Assembly (NCBI GenBank): GCA_964576515.1 | Contig: CAZNUW010000005.1 | Coordinates: forward strand, 186,001 to 250,000 | DNA from: SHVO01 sp964576515 | GTDB taxonomy: Bacteria > Pseudomonadota > Alphaproteobacteria > Rhodospirillales > Rhodospirillaceae | Direction of reading: 5' to 3' | Length of the DNA stretch: 64,000 nt | In this document: in pieces, positions 8,727 to 17,060 of the stretch | Position numbering within the stretch: the stretch's first letter is position 1 | How the letters are laid out: every line of letters starts with the position of its first letter | Notes under the pieces: model-generated | Told to the model about the DNA's origin: nothing | Database searches by the model: none | What the model saw: only the letters and a program-made list of their open reading frames with translations | Made by a program: the position numbers and the translations under genes

Positions 8727-9640
8727 GGCAAGGCCGCCTTCTTCAGGATTTCGCCTTTCACGCGGTCATTGATGGTTTGCATCATGGCTGCGGGAATATC
8801 GAATTGCGCCTCCGGAAAAGCGGAATCATAACCTTCGACTTTCCGTCCGCCGTAACCCCGGATCATCTCCGGTGTGACGCCGGGGGTTTGCGCCAAGGTC
8901 GCGAACGCCTCTTTCAGCTTCGCCTTGAGCGCCGGGGCGAGGTGTTTGCCCATGCCCAGCGGCGGATTGGGAATCGGGACGCTGCGCGCGACAAGCTTGA
9001 CGTCCTTCGCGCTTACAACCCCTTGATTCACGGCCTTCTCGAAGGACTCGAACGACAGACTTGCCGCGTCCACCTGGCCCTGCGTCAACGCCGCGAGGCT
9101 GTTCGCGTGACTGCCGGTAAGACGGATGGCGGAGAAATCCTTCACGGGATCGAGCTTGGCGTTCAGGATCATCGCCACAGGAAACACAAACGACGACGCC
9201 GAATTGATATCGCCGTAAGCGATTCGTTTTCCGGGAAGATCGGCGAGCGTTTTCACAGGACCGTTCGCGCGGGCAAAGATGCCGGCGTAATAAACCGATT
9301 TCCCGTTCTCGATGGCGACGGCGAGCAACTCGGCGCAGCCGCGGTCGCGCGCCTGCACGTAGGCGACGGGCCCGAAGAACGCAATATCGGCCGAGCGATT
9401 GCACATCGCCTCCACGACCGCATTGTAGGATTGTCCAACACGTAGGACGAATAATAGACCGGTCGCGCGCGACACCGCATTGAATACGGGCGCGAAGTCG
9501 GCCTTGGTTCCTTCCTCGGTACCACCGTCCGCGGGGATCAGCACAACTTCCAACGCGCGCGGCGCATCGGCTGCGGCCACGACACTAGGAAGAAGTAGGA
9601 CGAGAAGCGCACCTGCGATGACGCGCGCGATCTTGCGCAT
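8723..9640 (-). CDS. phnD: Phosphate/phosphite/phosphonate substrate-binding protein
   Basis: The ATG at 9640 has GGAGAG at a good distance; the mature protein follows a signal peptide ending near VVAAADA. The 305-residue chain matches the PhnD/SsuA/TauA fold: LIPADGG near the N terminus, ADIAFFGPVAYVQA in the first lobe, GDINSASSFVFPVAMI at the hinge and LTGSHANSLAALTQGQVDAA in the second lobe. It captures the ligand in the periplasm and hands it to PhnE. No C-P lyase, phosphonatase or phosphite dehydrogenase genes appear in the window, so the ligand could be a phosphonate, phosphite or a small phosphate ester. Confidence 0.9.
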   Translation of the reverse strand: MRKIARVIAGALLVLLLPSVVAAADAPRALEVVLIPADGGTEEGTKADFAPVFNAVSRATGLLFVLRVGQSYNAVVEAMCNRSADIAFFGPVAYVQARDRGCAELLAVAIENGKSVYYAGIFARANGPVKTLADLPGKRIAYGDINSASSFVFPVAMILNAKLDPVKDFSAIRLTGSHANSLAALTQGQVDAASLSFESFEKAVNQGVVSAKDVKLVARSVPIPNPPLGMGKHLAPALKAKLKEAFATLAQTPGVTPEMIRGYGGRKVEGYDSAFPEAQFDIPAAMMQTINDRVKGEILKKAALP

Positions 9641-9809
9641 GAAAACTCTCCGGGCGTTTTCCCTGGAGTATGCGGATGAGGCCCACACATAAAGTGACGG
9701 TTTTATGTCGGCGTCACCGTCATGAAAGCGGCATCCGTGCGCGACAACAATGACTTAACCGCACTTTACGCCGTTTTTGTTCAAAAATGGAAAGATGTGA
9801 ATTGAGAAA

Positions 9810-9827
9810 TATTCATATTCTCTTCAT
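9810..9827 (+). promoter_or_regulatory. Possible weak PHO box upstream of the phospholipase C gene
   Basis: TATTCAT, a 4-bp spacer and TCTTCAT form an 18-bp direct repeat with the PHO-box layout, 67 bp before the phospholipase start. Only the TCAT core of each half-site matches the consensus, so this is a tentative call. Confidence 0.35.
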
Positions 9828-9894
9828 GCCCGCCGACGCCCCGCCTCCCCGACAATCGGAACAACGCATAACCTGAGGCAAGGAGCCCTTTTTC

Positions 9895-12006
9895 ATGGTC
9901 GATCAAAACCGGCGTTCATTCCTGAAGACCGCCGCCGGAACAGCTGCCGGCGCGGCCACCCTGGCCGGTCTGCCGATCGCGATCCGCGATGCGCTCGCGG
10001 TACAGGCCAAACAAATCACCGGCACGATCAAGGATGTGAAGCACATCGTGATCCTGATGCAGGAAAACCGCTCGTTCGATCACTACTTCGGCACGATGAA
10101 GGGCGTGCGCGGCTTCGGCGACCGTCACCCGATCCCACACGAGAACGGCCGCAACGTCTGGAGTCAGTCCGACGGCAAGACCCACACGATGCCTTTCCAC
10201 CTCAACACCAAAGTCACGGATGCCCTGCGGGTGCCGATGACGCCGCACTCGTACTCCGACGCGCAAGGCGCGTGGGGTCAGGGGCGCATGACAGAATGGC
10301 CGCTCTATAAGACGGTGTACACGATGGGACATTACCGGCGGGCCGACATCCCGTTCCAATTCGCCCTCGCCGAATCTTTCACGATTTGCGACCACTACCA
10401 TTGTTCCGTGACCGCGGGCACGGACCCGAACCGCGTCGTCTTCTGGTCCGGCGCCAGCAACGACCCGGATCTGCGTGCGAAGGGGATCAATGCGACGGAC
10501 GAACATTCGGAGCCGGACAATTTCCGATGCTGGGTGAAGGGCGCCCTTCCGAACCCCGGCTACACCTACGTCGGCAATTCCCTCAAATGGCCCACGATTC
10601 CGGACGTCCTGGAGAAGGCCGGCGTTAGCTGGCGCATTTATCAGGATCCAAACAATAACTGGACGGGCGCGATGCACGGAGGCCTCGCGTTCGAGAGCTT
10701 CCGCACCTGCAAGCCCGGCGACGCCCTTTATGAAAAGGGCATGAGCCACTGGTCGCTTGAGCATTTGAAGCAGCACGTCATGGACGGCACATTGCCGGCC
10801 GTATCGTGGGTACTGCCCTCGCCGGCCTATTCGGAGCATCCTTACGCCTCGACGCCGGTGGAAGGCGCGGAATTCACCGCCAAGGTTCTCGAGGCTTTGA
10901 CCTCGAATCCGGACGTGTGGGCCAGCACGGTCTTCTTCCAGACGTTCGATGAGAACGATGGGCTTTTCGACCATCTCGCGCCGTCGGCCCCGCCGTCTTA
11001 CGACAAAAGTGGCGTGATGCAGGGCAAATCGACCCTGGATCTTTCCGGGCATTATTTCTCGGACCCCGAGCGCAAGCATATCGCCAAAACCGACGAATGG
11101 AGCGGGCTGATCCGCCCCTTCGGCATGGGCCCGCGCGTTCCGATGTATGTAGTATCCCCATGGAGCAAGGGCGGGTGGGTCAACTCGCAGGTCTTCGATC
11201 ACACGTCCGTCGGCCAGTTCCTGGAACAGCGCTTCGGCGTCGTGATCCCGGCGATCACGCCGTGGCATCGCGCGGTATCGGGCGATTTGACGTCGGCCTT
11301 CGATTTCGAGACGCCGAACGATCCAGGGTTCCCGAAACTGCCGGATGTCGCCGGCGCTTCGGCGATCGTGCTTGAACACATTCAACGCCCGCGCATTCTC
11401 CCGCCGAAAGAACATGAAAGCTTGTTCCAGGAAACCGGAGTGCGCCCCTCGCGCGCGCTCCCGTACGATCTGAACGCCGTGGCGAAAGTGGAAGCCGGCA
11501 AGATCACCCTCGACTTCCGCAACAGCGGCAAACAAGGGGCCGTGTTCCATGTTTACGATCGCCTGCACCTGGATCGCATCCCGAAACGCTATACCGTCGA
11601 AGCCGGCAAGAGCCTTTCGGATGTGTGGGACACAGGCGCGGACAACGGCCGCTACGATCTTTTCGTCATGGCGGCGAACGGCTTCCGCCGCGACTTCGCC
11701 GGTGACGCCACGGGCCCGCAAGCGGAGATCGAGGTGCGTTACCAGCCCAAGACACAGAAAATCCAACTGACCGCCCGTAACACCGGCAAACAATCAGCCA
11801 CGTTGAAACTTGAACACAACGCTTACGGCGCGGCGGCGGAAGACCTTGTCATCGCCGCGGGCGGGCGCGCCAGCCGTGAGTGGTCGGTGGCCGAAAGCGG
11901 CAATTGGTATGACTTCACGGTGAGCGGCGGCGGGCTCGCGCGCCGCGCGGCGGGCCGCCTCGAAACCGGCAAACACGGCGTCAGCGACCCGGCGATGGGA
12001 ACCTGA
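9895..12006 (+). CDS. Phospholipase C, phosphocholine-specific (PlcH/PlcN family), Tat-exported
   Basis: This 703-residue enzyme starts after AAGGAG. Its N terminus (MVDQNRRSFLKTAAG) is a textbook twin-arginine signal. The catalytic phosphoesterase domain holds IVILMQENRSFDHYFGTMKG, SVTAGTDPNR and QTFDENDGLFDH. Two C-terminal DUF756-type beta domains occupy about residues 510-695. Length fits the family (about 690-730). It cleaves phosphatidylcholine or sphingomyelin outside the cytoplasm, releasing phosphocholine. It is divergent from phnDCE across 254 bp, which links lipid headgroup release with uptake of a phosphorus compound, plausibly under phosphate control (inference). Confidence 0.9.
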   Translation: MVDQNRRSFLKTAAGTAAGAATLAGLPIAIRDALAVQAKQITGTIKDVKHIVILMQENRSFDHYFGTMKGVRGFGDRHPIPHENGRNVWSQSDGKTHTMPFHLNTKVTDALRVPMTPHSYSDAQGAWGQGRMTEWPLYKTVYTMGHYRRADIPFQFALAESFTICDHYHCSVTAGTDPNRVVFWSGASNDPDLRAKGINATDEHSEPDNFRCWVKGALPNPGYTYVGNSLKWPTIPDVLEKAGVSWRIYQDPNNNWTGAMHGGLAFESFRTCKPGDALYEKGMSHWSLEHLKQHVMDGTLPAVSWVLPSPAYSEHPYASTPVEGAEFTAKVLEALTSNPDVWASTVFFQTFDENDGLFDHLAPSAPPSYDKSGVMQGKSTLDLSGHYFSDPERKHIAKTDEWSGLIRPFGMGPRVPMYVVSPWSKGGWVNSQVFDHTSVGQFLEQRFGVVIPAITPWHRAVSGDLTSAFDFETPNDPGFPKLPDVAGASAIVLEHIQRPRILPPKEHESLFQETGVRPSRALPYDLNAVAKVEAGKITLDFRNSGKQGAVFHVYDRLHLDRIPKRYTVEAGKSLSDVWDTGADNGRYDLFVMAANGFRRDFAGDATGPQAEIEVRYQPKTQKIQLTARNTGKQSATLKLEHNAYGAAAEDLVIAAGGRASREWSVAESGNWYDFTVSGGGLARRAAGRLETGKHGVSDPAMGT

Positions 12007-14415
12007 TCAGACGCCGCTGTAGCGGATCGGACGGCCACGCGTGAGGGACTGAACGGCAGCGACGATCGCTTGTGTATCGATACCGTAGTGACGGTAAAGG
12101 TCCGCAAGCGATCCCGTCTGGCCGAACTGATCGACGCCGAGGGCGCGCACACGATGGCCGCCGACCGACCCGAGCCAACCGAGACTCGCCGGGTGACCGT
12201 CGATCACCGTAACGATCCCGCAATGAGACGGAAGATCTGCAAGCAGGCGTTCGATATGCGCCGTCTCCACGCCGCCGTTTTCGCGATTCTGATGAGAGGC
12301 CGTCCACCCGGCGTAGAGACGATCAGGCGACGTGACGGCCAGAAGGCCGATATCGCGGCGATCCTCGCCCATGAGGCCGACAGCGTTGATCGCTTCCGGG
12401 GCAACCGCGCCGGAATAGGCGATCACGACCTGGCAGTTCGGCCCCGGCGCGCGCATCCAGTAGGCGCCATCGATGATGTCCCGGCGCAGATCGGGCGTCA
12501 TGTGGCGCTTGGGCTGTTCGAGCGGACGTGTCGAAAGGCGCAAATAAACCGAGCCGCCCTTCTCGTCGTCGAGCAGATTCGCGGCCTGCGGCGCGGCGCT
12601 TTCGTGTTTCTGGATATGCGCGAAGGCCCACAACATCATGACCATCAGCTCGTCCACATAGGCCGGCTCGAACGACGTAAGACCAGGCTGCGACATGCCG
12701 ATCAGCGGCGTCCCGATGGATTGATGCGCACCGCCTTCCGGCGCAAGGCTGATCCCGGACGGCGTCGCCACAAGAAGGAAGCGCGCATCCTGGTAGCAGC
12801 CGTAATTGAGCTGATCGAGACCGCGCGCGATAAAGGGATCGTACAGCGTACCGACCGGCAACAGACGCGCGCCGCTGATGGCGTGCGCAAGGCCGAGCGC
12901 GGACAGTTGGATAAATAGGTTCGACTCCGCGATCCCCAGTTCCATGTGCTGACCGTTGGGCGACGACGACCAGTTGAATGTGGAGGGGACCTTCTGATCC
13001 TTGAAGACGTCGCCGCGCATATCCTTGGAGAAGAGGCCGCGGCGATTCACCCAACCGCCGAGATTGGTGGAAACCGTCACATCCGGGGACGTGGTGACGA
13101 TCCGTTCCGCGAACGGCGTTTCCAGCTTGCCGATACTATTCATGATCGCGCCGAAACCCGCCTGCGTGGAGATCGTGTCGGGGATGGCCAGTTCCACCTC
13201 GGGCGGCACGGGGATCGCGGGAACCTCGTGCTGGCGTGTTCCGCCCGGGGCCATCGGCGCTTGCGCCAGAAACGTCGTCAGGCGTTCCGCCGGCACGTCG
13301 AGGCCTTCAAACGGCTCCCATTCCCGGCCCTCGGCGATCCGCATGAGGGCGCGGAACTCTTCCATTTGGGCCGGATTCATAAGCCCGGCGTGATTGTCCT
13401 TATGGCCGGCGAGCGGAAGTCCATAACCTTTGATCGTGTAGCATACGAAGCAGACGGGACGTTCGTGCGTGACCGCGCCGAAGGCGTCGAGCAGAGTCGG
13501 CAGATCGTGACCCGCAAGGTTTGTCATCAGGCGCGCCAACGCCGGATCGTCGTAGCCGCCGATGAGATCGGCGGCGGCATTGTTAGTCCCGAGATCCGCC
13601 ATCAGGCGCTTGCGCCAGGCGGCCCCGCCTTGGAACGTGAGCGCCGAATAAAGCGCGTTCGGACATGAATCGATCCAGGCGCGCAGGGCGTCGCCTCCAG
13701 GCTTCCGGAACGCCGCTTCCAGAAGCGCGCCGTATTTCAGGACAACCACGTCCCAATCGAGATCCCGGAAGACTTGGGCATAGCGCTCCCAAACGCCTTC
13801 AAGCGTGCAGGCGTCGAGGCTCTGGCGGTTGTAGTCGATGATCCACCAGCAGTTCTTGAGCCCATGCTTCCAGCCTTCGAGCATCGCCTCGAAAACGTTG
13901 CCTTCGTCCATCTCGGCGTCGCCGATGAGCGCGACCATCCGGCCCTTGGGATGAGGCGACCATCCATGGGCGTGCACATAATCCTGCACCAGCGACGAGA
14001 AGAGCGTTTGCGCGATGCCAAGACCGACCGATCCCGTCGAGAAATCGACGTCGCAGGTATCCTTGGTCCGCGACGGATAGCTTTGCGCGCCCTTGAAGCC
14101 GCGGAAGTTCTGGAGTTTGTCGAGCTTCTGGCGGCCGAAAAGATACTGGATCGCGTGAAGGTTCGGGCTCGCGTGCGGTTTGACCGCGACGCGGTCCTCG
14201 GGCCGCAGGATCGCGAAGTAGAGCGCGGTCATGATCGTCGCCAGGGACGCGGACGAGGCCTGATGGCCGCCGACCTTGAGGCCGTCGCCGTTGTCGCGCA
14301 GGTGGTTGGCGTTGTGAATTGTCCAACTGGCCAGCCACAGCACCTTCCGTTCCAGGGCCTGAAGGCAGTCCAGATCGGCGCCGCCGACCGGACGTTTGAC
14401 GTTTTTCTGTTCCAT
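12007..14415 (-). CDS. Transketolase / pyruvate dehydrogenase E1 (AceE)-like ThDP enzyme
   Basis: The start is placed at the ATG at 14415 (MEQKNVKRPVGG), giving 802 residues. The N-terminal half carries the thiamine-diphosphate motif as GDAEMDEGNVFEAM...YNRQ, which resembles AceE (GDGEMDEPES) more than classical transketolase. It also has NLHAIQYLFGRQ and the phrase CYTIKGYGLPLAGHKDNHAG. The C-terminal half has the transketolase pyrimidine domain (MELGIAESN) and ends GQTGSLADLYRHYGID. Proteins of this type are usually annotated as transketolase but lack proven roles. There are no E2/E3 genes nearby, so it is unlikely to be the pyruvate dehydrogenase complex subunit. It lies 67 bp after the HpaI-type aldolase, suggesting a shared carbon pathway. 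Confidence 0.75.
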   Translation of the reverse strand: MEQKNVKRPVGGADLDCLQALERKVLWLASWTIHNANHLRDNGDGLKVGGHQASSASLATIMTALYFAILRPEDRVAVKPHASPNLHAIQYLFGRQKLDKLQNFRGFKGAQSYPSRTKDTCDVDFSTGSVGLGIAQTLFSSLVQDYVHAHGWSPHPKGRMVALIGDAEMDEGNVFEAMLEGWKHGLKNCWWIIDYNRQSLDACTLEGVWERYAQVFRDLDWDVVVLKYGALLEAAFRKPGGDALRAWIDSCPNALYSALTFQGGAAWRKRLMADLGTNNAAADLIGGYDDPALARLMTNLAGHDLPTLLDAFGAVTHERPVCFVCYTIKGYGLPLAGHKDNHAGLMNPAQMEEFRALMRIAEGREWEPFEGLDVPAERLTTFLAQAPMAPGGTRQHEVPAIPVPPEVELAIPDTISTQAGFGAIMNSIGKLETPFAERIVTTSPDVTVSTNLGGWVNRRGLFSKDMRGDVFKDQKVPSTFNWSSSPNGQHMELGIAESNLFIQLSALGLAHAISGARLLPVGTLYDPFIARGLDQLNYGCYQDARFLLVATPSGISLAPEGGAHQSIGTPLIGMSQPGLTSFEPAYVDELMVMMLWAFAHIQKHESAAPQAANLLDDEKGGSVYLRLSTRPLEQPKRHMTPDLRRDIIDGAYWMRAPGPNCQVVIAYSGAVAPEAINAVGLMGEDRRDIGLLAVTSPDRLYAGWTASHQNRENGGVETAHIERLLADLPSHCGIVTVIDGHPASLGWLGSVGGHRVRALGVDQFGQTGSLADLYRHYGIDTQAIVAAVQSLTRGRPIRYSGV

Positions 14416-14482
14416 GGGGTCAAGGTAGCCCGGCGGTCCGGCCAACCGCCAGCAAGAATCCTATACGATCCTGGAAATCGCG

Positions 14483-15238
14483 TTAGATTCGGCAGCGGGC
14501 CGCAAGGTCGCGCGCGCCGTGCGCGAGGAGGCCGACATCGGTGCCGGCGGAGATGAAGGAGAACCCGGCGTCGCGCCAGGCTTTCACCTGGTCGGCATCC
14601 CTTGCGAAGATCCCTGCGGGTTTCCCCGCCGCCGTGATTCGCCGCAGGGCGTCGAGAATGGCCGCGCGCACCTCCGGATGCGTGGGGTTGCCCAAGTGAC
14701 CAAGAGACGCCGACAGATCCGCCGGACCGATGAACAGTCCGTCGATCCCTTCGATCGCGGCGATGGCGTCAAGTTCCTCCAATCCCCTCCGGCTTTCGAT
14801 CTGTACGATGACGCACAAGTCGCGATGGGCCTGTGCGAGGTAATCCGGGTTCCGACCGAAGTCGGCCGCGCGGCTGGTGGCGCTTGCGACACCGCGGACA
14901 CCCACGGGGGGAAATCGTGTGGCCGCGACAATGCCCTTGGCCTGCGCGGCGGTATCGACCATGGGGACCAGCAGCGTACGCACCCCCATATCGAGATATT
15001 GCTTGATGATCGTTGGGTCGCCCACGGGTGGACGCACGACGGGTTCGACCGGATAGGCCGCGACCGCCTGTAACTGAGCCAACAGCGTTTGAAGCGTGTT
15101 GGGCCCGTGCTCGGCGTCGAACATCAGCCAATCGAAACCGGCCCCCGCGCAGATCTCGGCCGTATAAGCATTGGCCATCGCCTGCCAGAGACCGATGGTG
15201 GGACGCTTCTCGACGAACGCGTGTTTGAGCCGGTTCAT
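14483..15238 (-). CDS. HpcH/HpaI-family class II aldolase
   Basis: This 251-residue protein has the family landmarks: LMFDAEHGPN (catalytic His44), an Arg in VVRPPVGDP, the metal-binding Glu in VIVQIESRRGLEE and Asp in LFIGPADLSASLG, with GTDVGLL near the C terminus. Members cleave 4-hydroxy-2-oxo acids or 2-keto-3-deoxy sugars to pyruvate plus an aldehyde. It starts 20 bp after the amidase stop and is followed by the AceE-like enzyme, so amidase, aldolase and ThDP enzyme probably form one transcript. A pyruvate-releasing reaction next to a ThDP enzyme is a sensible pair, but the substrate is unknown. Confidence 0.85.
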   Translation of the reverse strand: MNRLKHAFVEKRPTIGLWQAMANAYTAEICAGAGFDWLMFDAEHGPNTLQTLLAQLQAVAAYPVEPVVRPPVGDPTIIKQYLDMGVRTLLVPMVDTAAQAKGIVAATRFPPVGVRGVASATSRAADFGRNPDYLAQAHRDLCVIVQIESRRGLEELDAIAAIEGIDGLFIGPADLSASLGHLGNPTHPEVRAAILDALRRITAAGKPAGIFARDADQVKAWRDAGFSFISAGTDVGLLAHGARDLAARCRI

Positions 15239-15258
15239 GGAGAGCGTCCCGATCTCGG

Positions 15259-16965
15259 TTAAGGCGTATGCCGCGACGCGACACGCTTCTTGGTCGCCTG
15301 TTCAAAGGCGTAGGCGATACCGAGCAGTTTGGGATCCTGGCAATGCGCGCCGACGAAACTGACCCCGAACGGGCGCGTCTTTTCCTGAGAACCTTGCGCA
15401 CCCTCGGCGTAGTTGATCGCCATGCCGAACGGCACCACCACGATCGGATACCCCGCCTTGGTGGCGTAGTTCGCGCCGTTAGCTTCGGGGAACATGATGG
15501 CGTCGAGCTTGTGCGTCGTCAGAGCGGCGTCGAGGCCTTCCTCGCGCGTGAGCACCAGATCCTCGGCGCGGTTGCGTTCATAGCGCGCCTTATCTTTCTC
15601 AAGATCGACCGCATCGGCCGCATCCAGGCGGCCCTGACCGTAGCGGATCGCGCCATCGGCCTGGTGCGCGGTGTTCCATGCGCGGAACTCGGCCAGCGTT
15701 TTCACCGGCGCGCCCTCGCCCAATGATGCAAGCCACAAATTGAAGTCGCGCTTCATGCCGTAACGCAGCACATTCGAGCAGTAGTCGTCCGCCGCTTTCC
15801 CGTCATTGGGAAGCTGACAGATGAAATGCGCGGTGATGTTCTTCGCAACGTCCGTGGCGACGAGACTGGGGAGTTCCACCGGATCGACCACCTCGGCGCC
15901 CGCCGCTTTCAGCGCGGCGATCGCGGCTTCCATGGACTCCAATTCATCCGGCTTCAAGCCCGGGAACGGTTTCGCCTTTCCGGGAAACGTGTGCGCCGTG
16001 TAAATGCCGGCGCGCGGGATTCCGATACGCATACCCTTAAGCGCGTCGGCCTTCAGGAACGGCATGTAATCGCGGTTGGGCGGCGCCTGGCACTCCGATG
16101 TGCGCGGATCGTTCGGGTCGGGCGCGGCGCCTTCCATCGCGCCCAGCATGATGGCCGCATCCGCGACCGTTTTCGTCATCGGGCCGGCCGTATCCTGATC
16201 GAGGGTCAAGGGCACAATGCCGTAGCGACTGATGCGGCCCGTGGAGGGACGCACGCCCACAAGCATATTCGCGTTCGACGGCCCTTCGATGGAGCCACCG
16301 GTGGAAGTGCCGACGTTCCCGGCCCACATATTCGCCGCCACGCCGACGCCAGAGCTTGAGCCGGCCACTTCGAGGACCGGCGTGCCGTTTTCGTTAGCGC
16401 GCGGATCGTACGGGTTATAGCTCTGGCCCGCCGCGCCGTTGTAGCCGCCCGGACGGAACTCGCTGCCGAACCAGCCGGCGAGTTCGCTCAAGGTCGACTT
16501 CGCGATGATGATCGCGCCGGCCTCCTTGAGATTCGTGACAAGTGTGGCGTCGTAGGGCGCCATATAGTGTTTGAAGGCCAGCATACCGCCCGTGGTCGGC
16601 ATGTCGTCCTTGGTCATGATGTTGTCCTTGAGCGCGACCGGAATGCCGTGCAGGGGCCCGCGGATCTTGCCGGCGGCGCGCTCCTTGTCGAGCGCATCGG
16701 CCTGCGCGAGGGCATTCGCGTTGATCGAGACGGCGGCGTTGAGCTTGTCCTCGTACATGCCGATGCGCGTGAGATACTGGGTGACAAGTTCACGCGATGT
16801 GACGCGCCCTTCGGTCATGGCGGCCTGCATGTCGGGAATGGACGCCTCGACAATGTTGAACGGCGCTTTTGCTTCCTGTTGCGGCGCGGGCTTGTCGCAC
16901 GCCGACAAAGTAAGCGCGAGCGCGGTCGTGACCGTAAGCGTTTTCAGAAAACGAGAGTGGTTCAT
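15259..16965 (-). CDS. Amidase-signature-family lipoprotein
   Basis: The ATG at 16965 follows GGGGGA. The N terminus has a lipobox (LTLSAC, Cys23), so the 568-residue protein is probably lipid-anchored outside the cytoplasm. The amidase signature is present: Lys113 (VALKDN), the cis-Ser in GSSSG (203-205) and nucleophile Ser225 in STGGSIEGPSN. These enzymes hydrolyse amides, including acyl amides, peptide amides and N-acyl ethanolamines. It lies downstream of receptor A1, separated by a strong hairpin, so the receptor ligand could be an amide that this enzyme opens (inference). Confidence 0.87.
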   Translation of the reverse strand: MNHSRFLKTLTVTTALALTLSACDKPAPQQEAKAPFNIVEASIPDMQAAMTEGRVTSRELVTQYLTRIGMYEDKLNAAVSINANALAQADALDKERAAGKIRGPLHGIPVALKDNIMTKDDMPTTGGMLAFKHYMAPYDATLVTNLKEAGAIIIAKSTLSELAGWFGSEFRPGGYNGAAGQSYNPYDPRANENGTPVLEVAGSSSGVGVAANMWAGNVGTSTGGSIEGPSNANMLVGVRPSTGRISRYGIVPLTLDQDTAGPMTKTVADAAIMLGAMEGAAPDPNDPRTSECQAPPNRDYMPFLKADALKGMRIGIPRAGIYTAHTFPGKAKPFPGLKPDELESMEAAIAALKAAGAEVVDPVELPSLVATDVAKNITAHFICQLPNDGKAADDYCSNVLRYGMKRDFNLWLASLGEGAPVKTLAEFRAWNTAHQADGAIRYGQGRLDAADAVDLEKDKARYERNRAEDLVLTREEGLDAALTTHKLDAIMFPEANGANYATKAGYPIVVVPFGMAINYAEGAQGSQEKTRPFGVSFVGAHCQDPKLLGIAYAFEQATKKRVASRHTP

Positions 16966-17001
16966 TGGACGTCCCCCTTTTAGCCGGCCGGTGAAAAGAA
17001 A

Positions 17002-17034
17002 TGGGCCCAATCCAGTATAACCGGATTGGGCCCA
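17002..17034 (-). terminator. Rho-independent terminator after receptor A1
   Basis: A perfect 12-bp stem (TGGGCCCAATCC with its complement at 17023-17034) encloses a 9-nt loop; on the minus strand it is followed by TTTCTTTTC. It lies 26 bp past the receptor stop and before the amidase, so it should limit read-through into the enzyme genes. Confidence 0.85.
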
Positions 17035-17060
17035 AGCAAGGCACGTGTTGTTACGTCAAC

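Noticed and set aside
9700..9760. PHO box in front of phnD on the minus strand
   Set aside because: A CTTTCAT half-site (9728-9722) is present, but the positions 11 bp to either side do not match the consensus, so it was not called.
12007..14415. Genuine pyruvate dehydrogenase E1 (aceE)
   Set aside because: The motif resembles AceE, but there are no E2/E3 genes and the neighbours are an aldolase and an amidase, so a specific aceE call was avoided.
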